Made by a program: the position numbers and the translations under genes. Below, one piece after another: positions 46,192 through 54,020 of a stretch of 64,000 bases of DNA. This DNA comes from Comamonas fluminis (GTDB lineage: Bacteria > Pseudomonadota > Gammaproteobacteria > Burkholderiales > Burkholderiaceae_C). The notes beneath the pieces were generated by a model, which saw only the letters and a program-made list of their open reading frames with translations, had not been told where the DNA came from and did no database searches. Location of the stretch: positions 1,377,501 through 1,441,500 of the forward strand of contig NZ_CP066783.1 in assembly GCF_019186805.1 (NCBI RefSeq), in the 5' to 3' direction. Position 1 is the stretch's first letter, and every line of letters starts with the position of its first letter.

Positions 46192-47454
46192 ATGGCCGAT
46201 AAAAAAGGCTCTTCCACCGAAAAGAATTTGTATTGCACCTTCTGTGGCAAAAGCCAGCATGAGGTCAAGAAGCTGATCGCTGGTCCCTCCGTCTTCATCT
46301 GCGACGAGTGCATCGATCTGTGCAACGAGATCATTCGCGATGAGCAGCCCGCTGCTGACACCAAGGATGCTCGCGGTGATCTGCCTACGCCTGCCGAGAT
46401 CAAGACCAATCTCGACAACTACGTGATTGGCCAGGAGCAGGCCAAGCGCACGCTGGCCGTGGCTGTCTACAACCACTACAAACGCCTGCGCTACAAGGAC
46501 AAGGCCGGCAAGGACGAGGTGGAGCTGACCAAGAGCAATATCTTGCTGATTGGCCCTACAGGCTCCGGCAAGACCTTGCTGGCCCAGACGCTGGCGCGTC
46601 AGCTCAATGTGCCTTTTGTGATGGCCGACGCCACCACGCTGACCGAAGCTGGTTATGTGGGTGAGGACGTTGAGAACATCATTCAGAAGCTGCTGCAAAG
46701 CTGCGAGTACGACGTTGAACGTGCTCAGCGCGGCATCGTCTACATTGATGAAATCGACAAGATTTCGCGCAAGTCTGACAACCCCAGCATCACCCGTGAC
46801 GTTTCGGGCGAGGGTGTGCAGCAGGCACTGCTCAAGCTGATCGAAGGCACGATGGCCAGTATTCCCCCTCAGGGCGGCCGCAAGCATCCGAATCAGGACT
46901 TTCTGCAGATCGACACCACCAATATCCTGTTCATCTGTGGCGGTGCGTTCGCGGGTCTGGAAAAGGTGATCGAGAACCGTACCGAGGCATCTGGCATTGG
47001 CTTTGGCGCCGCAGTCAAGAGCAAGAAGCAGCGCTCCATCTCGGAAGTGTTCCAGGAGATCGAGCCTGAAGATCTGATCAAGTTCGGCATCATCCCCGAG
47101 CTGGTTGGTCGTATGCCTGTGGTGACGGCGCTGGCCGAGCTCAGCGAAGAAGCTCTGGTACAGATCCTGACCGAGCCCAAGAATGCTCTGGTCAAGCAGT
47201 ACAGCAAGCTGCTGTCCATGGAGGGTGTTGAGCTGGAGATTCGTCCTGCCGCGCTCAAGGCCATTGCCCGCAAGGCGCTGGCACGCAAGACGGGTGCGCG
47301 CGGTCTGCGCTCCATCCTGGAGCAGTCGCTGATCGGCACCATGTTCGAGCTGCCCAACGCCGAGAATGTGGAAAAGGTTGTGGTCGAGGAGTCCACCATC
47401 GAAGACGGCAAGGCACCGTTGCTGGTTTACCGCGAGGCCGCCAAAAAGGCCTGA
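46192..47454 (+). CDS. clpX: ATP-dependent Clp protease ATP-binding subunit ClpX
   Basis: 420 residues. The N-terminal zinc domain uses Cys15, Cys18, Cys37 and Cys40. The AAA+ part has Walker [17 protein letters not shown], Walker [11 protein letters not shown] and the pore-loop and sensor motifs. It unfolds substrates for ClpP. Confidence 0.98.
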   Translation: MADKKGSSTEKNLYCTFCGKSQHEVKKLIAGPSVFICDECIDLCNEIIRDEQPAADTKDARGDLPTPAEIKTNLDNYVIGQEQAKRTLAVAVYNHYKRLRYKDKAGKDEVELTKSNILLIGPTGSGKTLLAQTLARQLNVPFVMADATTLTEAGYVGEDVENIIQKLLQSCEYDVERAQRGIVYIDEIDKISRKSDNPSITRDVSGEGVQQALLKLIEGTMASIPPQGGRKHPNQDFLQIDTTNILFICGGAFAGLEKVIENRTEASGIGFGAAVKSKKQRSISEVFQEIEPEDLIKFGIIPELVGRMPVVTALAELSEEALVQILTEPKNALVKQYSKLLSMEGVELEIRPAALKAIARKALARKTGARGLRSILEQSLIGTMFELPNAENVEKVVVEESTIEDGKAPLLVYREAAKKA

Positions 47455-47466
47455 TACTGTCATGAA

Positions 47467-47492
47467 GTCAGCAGGGCATATGCCCTCCTGAC
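47467..47492. promoter_or_regulatory. symmetric palindrome between clpX and lon
   Basis: GTCAG-c-AGGGCATATGCCCT-c-CTGAC: a 14-bp perfect palindrome nested in a second symmetric arm, 13 bp after the clpX stop. No T run follows, so it could be a protein-binding site rather than a terminator. Confidence 0.4.
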
Positions 47493-47544
47493 TGGGACTG
47501 AAAGGCAATGCCCCTGATGTCGCAAAAACAATTTGTGGCCGGGG

Positions 47545-47573
47545 GTTGAAATACACCGGTAAGCGGACCATCT
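47545..47573 (+). promoter_or_regulatory. candidate heat-shock (sigma-32) promoter of lon
   Basis: GTTGAAA then 14 bp then GACCATCT resembles the sigma-32 consensus CTTGAAA / CCCCATNT with a few mismatches and normal spacing, 25 bp before the lon start. lon is heat-induced in other proteobacteria. Confidence 0.4.
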
Positions 47574-47597
47574 TCCGCTGAGAAACCGAGGATACCT

Positions 47598-50012
47598 ATG
47601 TCTGGACAAACCCCTTTGCCTTCTACCGAGCTGGATCTGCCGCTGCTGCCCTTGCGCGACGTGGTGGTGTTCCCGCATATGGTGATTCCGCTTTTCGTGG
47701 GGCGTGCCAAGAGCATCAAGGCTCTGGAGCTGGCCATGGAAGGCGACCGCCGCATCATGCTGGTGGCGCAAAAGACCGCCTCCAAGGATGAGCCTGCTGC
47801 GGAAGATATGTTCGATGTGGGCTGCGTGTCCACCATCCTGCAGATGCTCAAGCTGCCTGACGGCACCGTGAAGGTGCTGGTTGAAGGTCAGCAGCGCGCT
47901 CTGGTCAAGCAGGTCAAGGACGAAGAGTCGCACTTCACGGCCACCGTCACGCCTGTGGAGGCGCAAGGCGATGCCCATGAGCAAAGCGAAATCGAGGCAC
48001 TGCGCCGCGCAGTGACCCAGCAGTTTGATCAGTACGTCAAACTCAATAAAAAGATTCCTCAGGAAATCCTGACTTCGATTGCCAGCATTGACGATGCGGG
48101 TCGTCTGGTGGACACCATTGCTGCGCATCTGCCGCTCAAGCTTGAGAACAAGCAGGCCGTGCTGGACTTGGTGGATATCAAGGCGCGACTGGAGAATCTG
48201 TTCGAACAGCTCGAACGCGAAGTCGATATTCTCAATGTCGACAAGCGTATCCGTGGCCGCGTCAAGCGCCAGATGGAAAAGAACCAGCGCGACTTCTATC
48301 TGAACGAGCAAGTCAAGGCTATTCAGAAAGAGCTGGGCGAAGGCGAGGATGGCGCGGACATCGAGGAGATCGAGAAAAAGATCAAGCTCGCCAAGATGCC
48401 TGCCGAGGCCCGCAAGAAGGCTGAAGCTGAACTCAAAAAGCTCAAGCTCATGTCTCCCATGTCGGCAGAGGCTTCGGTAGTACGCAACTACATCGAAGTG
48501 CTGACGGGTCTGCCATGGAGCAAGAAGACCAAGATCAAGCATGACCTGGCCAATGCCGAGGAAGTGCTGAACGAAGATCACTTTGGCCTGGAAAAGGTCA
48601 AGGACCGCATTCTTGAATATCTTGCTGTGCAGCAGCGTGTGGATAAGGTCAAGGCGCCGATTCTGTGCCTGGTTGGCCCCCCTGGCGTGGGCAAGACCTC
48701 GCTGGGTCAGTCGATTGCCAAGGCCACAGGTCGCAAGTACGTGCGTATGGCGCTGGGCGGCATGCGTGACGAGGCTGAAATTCGCGGTCACCGCCGCACC
48801 TATATCGGTGCTATGCCGGGCAAGGTGCTGCAGAGCCTGGAGAAGGTTGGCACACGTAATCCTCTGTTCCTGCTGGACGAAATCGACAAGCTGGGTATGG
48901 ACTTCCGTGGTGATCCTTCGAGCGCCTTGCTGGAAGTGCTGGACCCCGAGCAGAACAACACCTTCGGTGACCACTATGTGGAGGTCGACTTTGACCTGTC
49001 GGATGTGATGTTTGTGGCGACTTCGAACTCCATGAACATTCCTTCGGCCCTGCTGGATCGTATGGAAGTCATTCGTCTGTCGGGCTATACCGAAGACGAA
49101 AAGACCAATATCGCCATTCGCTACCTGCTGCCCAAGCAAGTCACCAATAACGGTGTGAAGGATGGCGAGCTGGAAGTGACCGAAGGCGCTATCCGCGACA
49201 TCGTGCGTTATTACACGCGTGAAGCGGGTGTGCGTTCGCTGGAGCGTGAGCTCTCCAAGATCTGCCGCAAGGTGGTCAAGGGTCTGCAGCTCAAAAAGCT
49301 CGAACCTAAGGTGGTGGTGACTGCTGACAATCTGCCTGACTATCTGGGCGTGCGCAAGTTCAGTTATGGCCGTGCCGAGCACAACAATCAGGTGGGTCAG
49401 GTCGTGGGCCTGGCATGGACAGAGGTGGGCGGCGATCTGCTGACCATCGAGGCTGCAACCATGCCTGGCAAGGGCGTCATTACACGCACCGGTTCGCTGG
49501 GTGATGTGATGAAGGAGTCGGTCGAGGCTGCCCGTACGGTGGTGCGCAGCCGTGCTCGCCTGCTGGGTATCAAGGATGAAGCCTTTGAGAAAAAGGACAT
49601 CCACGTTCACGTGCCCGACGGTGCAACGCCCAAGGATGGCCCCAGCGCTGGCGCAGCGATGACAACGGCTTTTGTCTCGGCACTGACAGGTATTCCGGTT
49701 CGCGCCGATGTGGCCATGACGGGTGAAATCACCTTGCGTGGTGAAGTGACAGCCATTGGTGGTCTCAAGGAAAAGCTGCTGGCGGCTCTGCGTGGCGGCA
49801 TTAAGACGGTGCTCATCCCTGAAGAGAACGTGAAAGATCTGCAGGACATTCCAGACAACGTGAAAAGCGGTCTGGAGATTGTTCCGGTCAAGTGGATCGA
49901 TCAGGTGCTCAAGGTGGCGCTGGAGCGCGAGCCTCAGCCTTTGGCGGAAGAAGAAGTGGCAGCAGTTGCTGCCACGGATACCAAGCCTGTGGAGCCTGCC
50001 ATCAAGCATTGA
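47598..50012 (+). CDS. lon: ATP-dependent protease Lon
   Basis: 804 residues. N-terminal LAN domain (PLLPLRDVVVFPHMVIPLFV), AAA+ with Walker A GPPGVGKTSLGQSIA and Walker B FLLDEIDK, and C-terminal protease domain with catalytic Ser683 (KDGPSAGAAM) and Lys in LKEKLLAALRGG. It degrades damaged and regulatory proteins in the cytoplasm. It lies about 140 bp beyond clpX with its own likely promoter. Confidence 0.98.
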   Translation: MSGQTPLPSTELDLPLLPLRDVVVFPHMVIPLFVGRAKSIKALELAMEGDRRIMLVAQKTASKDEPAAEDMFDVGCVSTILQMLKLPDGTVKVLVEGQQRALVKQVKDEESHFTATVTPVEAQGDAHEQSEIEALRRAVTQQFDQYVKLNKKIPQEILTSIASIDDAGRLVDTIAAHLPLKLENKQAVLDLVDIKARLENLFEQLEREVDILNVDKRIRGRVKRQMEKNQRDFYLNEQVKAIQKELGEGEDGADIEEIEKKIKLAKMPAEARKKAEAELKKLKLMSPMSAEASVVRNYIEVLTGLPWSKKTKIKHDLANAEEVLNEDHFGLEKVKDRILEYLAVQQRVDKVKAPILCLVGPPGVGKTSLGQSIAKATGRKYVRMALGGMRDEAEIRGHRRTYIGAMPGKVLQSLEKVGTRNPLFLLDEIDKLGMDFRGDPSSALLEVLDPEQNNTFGDHYVEVDFDLSDVMFVATSNSMNIPSALLDRMEVIRLSGYTEDEKTNIAIRYLLPKQVTNNGVKDGELEVTEGAIRDIVRYYTREAGVRSLERELSKICRKVVKGLQLKKLEPKVVVTADNLPDYLGVRKFSYGRAEHNNQVGQVVGLAWTEVGGDLLTIEAATMPGKGVITRTGSLGDVMKESVEAARTVVRSRARLLGIKDEAFEKKDIHVHVPDGATPKDGPSAGAAMTTAFVSALTGIPVRADVAMTGEITLRGEVTAIGGLKEKLLAALRGGIKTVLIPEENVKDLQDIPDNVKSGLEIVPVKWIDQVLKVALEREPQPLAEEEVAAVAATDTKPVEPAIKH

Positions 50013-50121
50013 TGGCTGATTTGTGAAAATTGTGGCGTTTTTTCTGGGAGGCCTCAGAACTGCGCTACAATTCATCCATCGCAGCAAACAACGTTGTACA
50101 ATGTTGGGCTTCGGTAGATAT

Positions 50122-50197
50122 GCGGGAATAGCTCAGTTGGTAGAGCGATACCTTGCCAAGGTATAGGTCGACGGTTCGAACCCGTTTTCCCGCTCCA
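50122..50197 (+). tRNA. tRNA-Gly (anticodon GCC), copy 1
   Basis: 76 nt with encoded CCA; acceptor GCGGGAA / TTCCCGC, anticodon stem ATACC-TTGCCAA-GGTAT. First of four identical copies with a 133-bp period. Confidence 0.96.
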
Positions 50198-50254
50198 GGT
50201 TTTCAGAATCTGTAGCAATGCAGATTCGCATCAAGAGGCGTAAGTCTTTTGAAT

Positions 50255-50330
50255 GCGGGAATAGCTCAGTTGGTAGAGCGATACCTTGCCAAGGTATAGG
50301 TCGACGGTTCGAACCCGTTTTCCCGCTCCA
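50255..50330 (+). tRNA. tRNA-Gly (anticodon GCC), copy 2
   Basis: Identical in sequence to copy 1, 57 bp after it. The spacer holds a small hairpin (AATCTG-N8-CAGATT). Confidence 0.96.
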
Positions 50331-50387
50331 GGTTTTCAGAATCTGTAGCAATGCAGATTCGCATCAAGAGGCGCAAGTCTTTTGAAT

Positions 50388-50463
50388 GCGGGAATAGCTC
50401 AGTTGGTAGAGCGATACCTTGCCAAGGTATAGGTCGACGGTTCGAACCCGTTTTCCCGCTCCA
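50388..50463 (+). tRNA. tRNA-Gly (anticodon GCC), copy 3
   Basis: Identical to copies 1 and 2. The spacer before it differs from the others by one base (gaggcgc in place of gaggcgt). Confidence 0.96.
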
Positions 50464-50520
50464 GGTTTTCAGAATCTGTAGCAATGCAGATTCGCATCAA
50501 GAGGCGTAAGTCTTTTGAAT

Positions 50521-50596
50521 GCGGGAATAGCTCAGTTGGTAGAGCGATACCTTGCCAAGGTATAGGTCGACGGTTCGAACCCGTTTTCCCGCTCCA
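50521..50596 (+). tRNA. tRNA-Gly (anticodon GCC), copy 4
   Basis: Identical to the other three; last of the tandem set, 16 bp before tRNA-Cys. Confidence 0.96.
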
Positions 50597-50612
50597 GGTT
50601 TTTTGTGATAGC

Positions 50613-50686
50613 GGCGCGATAGCAAAGCGGTTATGCCCCGGATTGCAAATCCGGTTAGACCAGTTCGACTCTGGTTCGCGCCTCCA
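50613..50686 (+). tRNA. tRNA-Cys (anticodon GCA)
   Basis: 74 nt with encoded CCA; acceptor GGCGCGA / TCGCGCC, anticodon stem CCGGA-TTGCAAA-TCCGG. Probably cotranscribed with the tRNA-Gly set. Confidence 0.95.
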
Positions 50687-50701
50687 AAATTGATAGCATG
50701 T

Positions 50702-50740
50702 AAGCCCTTCAGACTAACGGTTTGAAGGGCTTTTGCTTTT
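50702..50740 (+). terminator. terminator after the tRNA cluster
   Basis: Stem AAGCCCTTC / GAAGGGCTT with a 13-nt loop and a T-rich tail. Confidence 0.85.
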
Positions 50741-51270
50741 GTGTTCTCGAATACCTGTTTGTCGCTGCTGGCACTCCGCACAAGTAATGTTTGGCCCCCT
50801 AGCATGGCGCTAACCGGTGCCGCATATCGGTTGCAAGCTCATTTCCAGATGAGTTTGGGGTAAATGGGGATCTATCTTTCCGCTCCACTTTTGGCGCTTG
50901 ATGAATTGCTGGCAAGTGAGGGATTTCATTGAACTTGGCGACAACTGCTCTGGTCATCTGTGCCGTCTACGCATTGGAAGCATCGCTTTCAATCTGTCCG
51001 GATGGGTGCTCCTCCTGCGTGCGCTGCTGCACAACTTTTGCGCTATCGGGTCAAGTTAGTGCAGAGAGTGCCTGTAGGAGTTCATTGTGGGTCGAGCGAG
51101 GTAACGGCGTGTCAAGCCTTTAGTGATTTCGAATGTGCTGCTTCAAGTCTGGTGCGTTTGTTTGTATTTTGTGATTTATTGTCAATTTTTAAGGGTGAAT
51201 TGTTGTTGGAAGAGGTGTTTTTTAGGTTCGTTGATGGCAGGCTTTATTAATTTATTGTTAAATGCAACTT
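50741..51270. other. AT-richer intergenic region before the insertion sequences
   Basis: 530 bp in which I see no credible gene; the one 64-codon frame has no family resemblance and no ribosome site. The GC content drops toward 51150-51260. With the segments at 52605-52727 and 53959-54020 it made up one intergenic region of about 700 bp between tRNA-Cys and the adhesin gene before the two insertions. Confidence 0.6.
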
Positions 51271-52604
51271 GAGGGCGTGTCCGAATTTTTGTGTAAACGG
51301 TTCGGACTTCAATTGATGGAAATGCGGTCTCCGAACTGAATGGTAAAGCGGGTCAGCGCAGCCTTCCAATCCCGGATGGGCATGGTCCACTTCTGGCTGA
51401 TGTTGCGCAGGGCCAGGTAGAACAGCTTGGTCAGCGCCTCGTCGCTGGGGAACGAGCCCCGGTTCTTGGTCAGCTTCCTCAGGCCCATGTTCACCGACTC
51501 GATGGCATTGGTGGTGTAGATGACCTTGCGGATTTCCGGCGGGTAGTCAAAGAACGGGGTCAAGCGGCTCCAGTTCCTGCGCCAGGACTGGCCGATGGGC
51601 AGGTACTCGGCATCCCAGCGCTGCTCGAATTCACCGAGCATCAGCTCGGCCTCCTCGGCGGTGGCGGCCGTGTAGATGCGTCTCAGGTCTGCGGCCACTT
51701 CTTTGCGACGCTTCCACGAGACGTAGTTCAGGCTGTGGCGCACCATGTGCACGATGCACAACTGAACCACTGTCCTGGGAAACACGGCCTCAATGGCTTC
51801 AGGGAAGCCCTTGAGGCCATCGACGCAGGCGATGAAGATGTCATGCACGCCCCGGTTGCGCAGCTCGGTCACGACCTGCAGCCAGAATTTGGCCCCCTCG
51901 GTCTGCGCCAGCCACAGGCCCAGCACCTCCTTCTCGCCCGTCATGGTGATGCCGATGGCCAGGTACACCGCCTTGACCCGCACAGCGCCCTCGCGCACCT
52001 TCACATGGATGCAGTCCAGATAGACGATGGGGTAGATTGCATCGAGCGGGCGGGCTTGCCAGGTCTTGACCTCATCGGCCACGGCGTCGGTCACCGAGGA
52101 AATCAGGCTGGGCGAGACCTCGGTGCCGTACATCTCCTCTAGGTGGGCCTGTATCTCGCGCACCGTCATGCCGCGGGCGTACAGCGAGATGATTTTGTCG
52201 TCGAAGCCGGCCCAGCGGGTCTGGTGCTTGGGGATGAGTTGGGGCTCGAAGCTGCCATGGCGGTCACGTGGCACCTCGATGGGCAACTCGCCGAAATCGC
52301 CCTTGAGGGTCTTCTTGCTCTTGCCATTGCGGGTGTTGCCAGTGGTGTTGGCTACCGCTTCGTTGCGTTCGTGGCCCAGATGCTCGGTCAGTTCGGCGTC
52401 CAGGGCTCGCTCCACCAGCAGCTTGGTCAACTGTTTGAGCAGGCCGTTCTCGCCGATGAGGTCTTCGGGTTTCTTGTAGTTGGCCAGCAGGCCAGACAGC
52501 AGTTCTTCGGGTACGTCGTGTTTCTTGGTGCTCATTGTGCTTACGGATAGGCCGGCTTGCGCCGGCGGTGGATTGTCCGTTTACACAAAATTCTGCACAC
52601 CCTC
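51271..52604 (-). mobile_element. IS256-family insertion sequence
   Basis: Complete element of about 1.33 kb. The terminal inverted repeats (51271-51300 and 52577-52604) share GAGGG(c/t)GTG and TTGTGTAAACGG. The 8-bp word CAACTTGA lies at 51265-51272 and again at 52605-52612, consistent with a target duplication, with the outer two bases of the left end being ambiguous. One intact transposase gene fills it. Confidence 0.88.
51309..52535 (-). CDS. IS256-family transposase
   Basis: 408 residues, full length. The mutator-type DDE residues appear in IVYLDCIHVKV, IACVDGLKGFPEAI and YTTNAIESVN. The region ALDAELTEHLGHERN is the usual N-terminal signature. No frameshift or truncation, so the element may be active. 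Confidence 0.95.
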   Translation of the reverse strand: MSTKKHDVPEELLSGLLANYKKPEDLIGENGLLKQLTKLLVERALDAELTEHLGHERNEAVANTTGNTRNGKSKKTLKGDFGELPIEVPRDRHGSFEPQLIPKHQTRWAGFDDKIISLYARGMTVREIQAHLEEMYGTEVSPSLISSVTDAVADEVKTWQARPLDAIYPIVYLDCIHVKVREGAVRVKAVYLAIGITMTGEKEVLGLWLAQTEGAKFWLQVVTELRNRGVHDIFIACVDGLKGFPEAIEAVFPRTVVQLCIVHMVRHSLNYVSWKRRKEVAADLRRIYTAATAEEAELMLGEFEQRWDAEYLPIGQSWRRNWSRLTPFFDYPPEIRKVIYTTNAIESVNMGLRKLTKNRGSFPSDEALTKLFYLALRNISQKWTMPIRDWKAALTRFTIQFGDRISIN

Positions 52605-52744
52605 CAACTTGATTGCCTGTAGGTTAATTCCTTCAGTCTTGTAGTCTAAATTCGACTCTTGAGGGTTGCTTCTTGGGTGTAAACCCTTGTTTTTAATCGT
52701 TTTGAGTTGCCGGTCATTCTGCTAACTGAATCGCCCCGGATTCC

Positions 52745-53620
52745 CTAGACACTTTTAAGCCGTTGGGAATGGCGTTTCTCGAACTCTATCGGAGAAATAT
52801 CTCCTGCAGTGCCGTGACGCCTTTTTGGGTTGTAGAACATCTCGATGTAGTTGAAGATATCTGCCCTTGCGTCCTCGCGCGACGTGTAGATCTGGCGACG
52901 AATTCGCTCGCGCTTGAGCAACTGGAAGAAGCTCTCGGCCACTGCGTTGTCATGACAGTTACCGCGGCGACTCATGCTGGAGACTAGGTTGTGATCTCGT
53001 AGGAAGTCCTGCCAGTCATGCCCGGTGAACTGACTTCCCTGATCCGAATGCACCATGACCGCCTGATCAGGTCGACGACGCCACAGAGCCATCAGTAGTG
53101 CATCGAGTACCAAGTCGGTATCGATGCGGCTGCCCATGGACCAGCCCACGACCAGACGGGAGAACAGATCAACCACCACTGCCAGGTACAGCCATCCCTC
53201 GTGAGTGCGGATGTACGTGATGTCGGTCACCCACGATTGATTGGGCTCATCCACAGCGAAGCGGCGCTGCAGGTGGTTAGGGGCAACTATGGCGGGCTTG
53301 CCTCCGCGCATCCCAGGGCGGCGCCGGTATCCCGTTTGCGAACGCAGCCCTTGGAGCTTGAGCAAACGGGCCACGCGGTGTTTACCGCAGCGCTCTCCCA
53401 GATCCCGCATGTCCAGTGTGAGCTTGCGGTAGCCGTACACACCACCACTTTCAAGCCAGGCTTGTTTGAGCAAACCTTGCAGTCGCAGATCATCCCGAGC
53501 CCGTGGGCTGACGGGTTCAGCTTTCCAAGCGTAATACCCGCTGGGATGTACCACCATGACTTTGCACATGCTACGAATGCTGTATTCGTGCTCATGTTTC
53601 TGAATAAATGCGTACTTCAC
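52745..53620 (-). CDS. IS3-family transposase, OrfB (integrase catalytic part)
   Basis: 291 residues. An HTH_21-type region (MCKVMVVHPSGYYAWK) precedes the rve domain with DDE residues in WVTDITYI, VMVHSDQGSQF and CHDNAVAESFFQLLK. The frame opens at a GTG overlapping the OrfA stop (GTGA); expression is by coupling or by programmed frameshift as an OrfAB fusion. Confidence 0.93.
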   Translation of the reverse strand: MKYAFIQKHEHEYSIRSMCKVMVVHPSGYYAWKAEPVSPRARDDLRLQGLLKQAWLESGGVYGYRKLTLDMRDLGERCGKHRVARLLKLQGLRSQTGYRRRPGMRGGKPAIVAPNHLQRRFAVDEPNQSWVTDITYIRTHEGWLYLAVVVDLFSRLVVGWSMGSRIDTDLVLDALLMALWRRRPDQAVMVHSDQGSQFTGHDWQDFLRDHNLVSSMSRRGNCHDNAVAESFFQLLKRERIRRQIYTSREDARADIFNYIEMFYNPKRRHGTAGDISPIEFEKRHSQRLKSV

Positions 53621-53895
53621 CCGAGCTGCTTGGCAAAGTACGCTGCGGCCTTTTTTAGGATGTCACGCTCCTCGGTCACACGCTTGAGCTCGGACTTTAG
53701 TCTGCGCAACTCTTCTGTCTGCGTAAGTTGAGCTTGTCGCTCTGCGGGAGGCCCTGAATGCGTCTTCAGCCACTGATACAGGCTATGTTGACTAACGCCA
53801 AGGCGCTGTGACACGTCAGCGACCTTGTGGCCTCGTTGTGTGATCTGCTTGATGGCTTCGATCTTGAATTCGTCTGGATATTTAGGCTTACTCAT
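53617..53895 (-). CDS. IS3-family transposase, OrfA
   Basis: 92 residues. Helix-turn-helix (VADVSQRLGVSQHSLYQWLK) followed by a leucine-zipper-like coiled coil (ELRRLKSELKRVTEERDILKK, quoted in part). A perfect aggaggt ribosome site precedes the ATG. Confidence 0.93.
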   Translation of the reverse strand: MSKPKYPDEFKIEAIKQITQRGHKVADVSQRLGVSQHSLYQWLKTHSGPPAERQAQLTQTEELRRLKSELKRVTEERDILKKAAAYFAKQLG

Positions 53896-54020
53896 GGCAC
53901 CTCCTATTGGGCCTCGGGATTGAGGCTCAGAAGTGTCTAGAAAACCCGGGGCGATTCAAACTGTGCGGGCGATGCACGGTTTCCTCGGTTGAGTCTCAAG
54001 GCTCTTCATCACCCTAATCA

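Larger units (their letters stand above)
52728..53958 (-). mobile_element. IS3-family insertion sequence
   Basis: Complete element of 1231 bp. The ends are 28-bp inverted repeats (52728-52755 and 53931-53958) sharing TGAATCGCCCCGG and CTAGACACTT, with TG...CA termini. It is flanked by the 3-bp duplication AAC (52725-52727 and 53959-53961). Two transposase frames overlap. Confidence 0.93.

Noticed and set aside
47460-50087. Minus-strand frame of 875 codons opposite lon
   Set aside because: Antisense of lon; low-complexity His/Leu-rich translation and no promoter or ribosome site.
50122-50596. Regular 133-bp repeat spacing as a possible CRISPR array
   Set aside because: The repeat is a complete tRNA-Gly gene and the spacers are identical to each other, opposite to CRISPR spacers.
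50929-51250. Two short frames in the gap before IS256
   Set aside because: Low-quality Cys/Ser-rich translations, no ribosome site and no domain; the segment is better read as intergenic.
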